NCBI RefSeq assembly: GCF_029893105.1
Contig: NZ_JARXWG010000014.1
Location: forward strand, 38,909-102,908
Direction: 5' to 3'
Source of the DNA: Parabacteroides sp. PF5-9
GTDB lineage: Bacteria > Bacteroidota > Bacteroidia > Bacteroidales > Tannerellaceae
DNA: 64,000 bases
Below the pieces are notes generated by a model, which did not search any database, was not told where the DNA came from, and was given only the letters and a program-made list of their open reading frames with translations. Positions 63,933 through 64,000 of this stretch are shown piece after piece. Each line of letters opens with the position of its first letter. Position 1 is the stretch's first letter. The position numbers were made by a program, and so were the translations under genes.

Positions 63933-63998
63933 AAATCCCACAGGGATTTAATGTGCATAACCCCGGGTGAAGAGGAGCGTAGCGGATCGACCCGGGGT
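63933..63998. repeat. REP-like double hairpin at the right edge
   Basis: Two adjacent hairpins: AAATCCC/GGGATTT (63933-63949, loop of 3), then ACCCCGGGT at 63960-63968 and ACCCGGGGT at 63990-63998 with a purine-rich loop between. The GC content is far higher than its surroundings. It resembles the REP-type sequences common between Bacteroidales genes and mobilised by RAYT/IS200-like transposases, but no such gene is present here. The element may extend beyond the window. Confidence 0.7.
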
Positions 63999-64000
63999 AT

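Overview
The window reads as chromosomal DNA of a Bacteroidales bacterium, most like Parabacteroides or a close relative (the genus is an impression, not a search result). The reasons are Bacteroidetes-type promoters (TTTG, about 19-21 bases, TAnnTTTG) in front of many genes, an almost total lack of Shine-Dalgarno sites, a hybrid two-component sensor of the gut-Bacteroidales kind, a Rho factor with a large disordered insert, several families typical of Bacteroidales (DUF4491, DUF4494, DUF3784, DUF5916, DUF6599, DUF1460), and a secreted protein with what looks like a type IX secretion sorting tail. It is mostly housekeeping and envelope genes. No rRNA, tRNA, CRISPR array, prophage or complete insertion sequence was seen.

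Layout. 1-1571: phosphate transporter (cut by the window edge) with its PhoU-like partner. 1861-2037: an orphan small ORF. 2375-7432: aspS, Nif3-like protein, zinc-ribbon coiled coil, tilS. 7638-9656: rho. 9773-15653: a long run of envelope genes: cytidylyltransferase, short-chain dehydrogenase, CDP-alcohol phosphotransferase and acyltransferase (together a probable phospholipid headgroup pathway), then a sigma-54 activator, lptE, a TPR-like protein and secG. 15738-25383: small membrane protein, a short basic protein, TlpA-like lipoprotein and M14 peptidase, DUF1460 amidase, uvrB, PspC, DUF5916 outer membrane protein and cutC. 25734-32272: an RND efflux operon with an lpxA paralogue at its end. 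32485-41930: DUF3784, EamA transporter, DUF362/DUF6599 pair, L21/L27, NlpC/P60, serS, a dihydroorotate-dehydrogenase-like protein, a PLP protein and DUF4494. 42017-54583: ndk, rmuC, a MATE exporter, acyl-CoA dehydrogenase with etfAB, a POT-like transporter, gcvP and a metallo-hydrolase. 54580-63760: rsmG, a DUF3298 lipoprotein, a beta-propeller lipoprotein, the hybrid sensor and a secreted protein divergent from it.

The most unusual signal is not a gene. Five intergenic elements (2106-2201, 25480-25575, 32879-32974, 42697-42792, 56283-56378) belong to three unrelated sequence families, yet all share one architecture: about 96 bp, overall dyad symmetry, and four internal units repeating at exactly 22 bp. 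All fifteen unit-to-unit steps are 22 bp. I know of no described class that matches. A second kind of element, a GC-rich REP-like double hairpin, lies at the right edge of the window.

Other points of interest: the lipid-headgroup gene set has variant catalytic motifs, the MATE gene has a promoter-to-terminator leader that may be a small RNA or attenuator, and rho has an upstream ORF overlapping its start.
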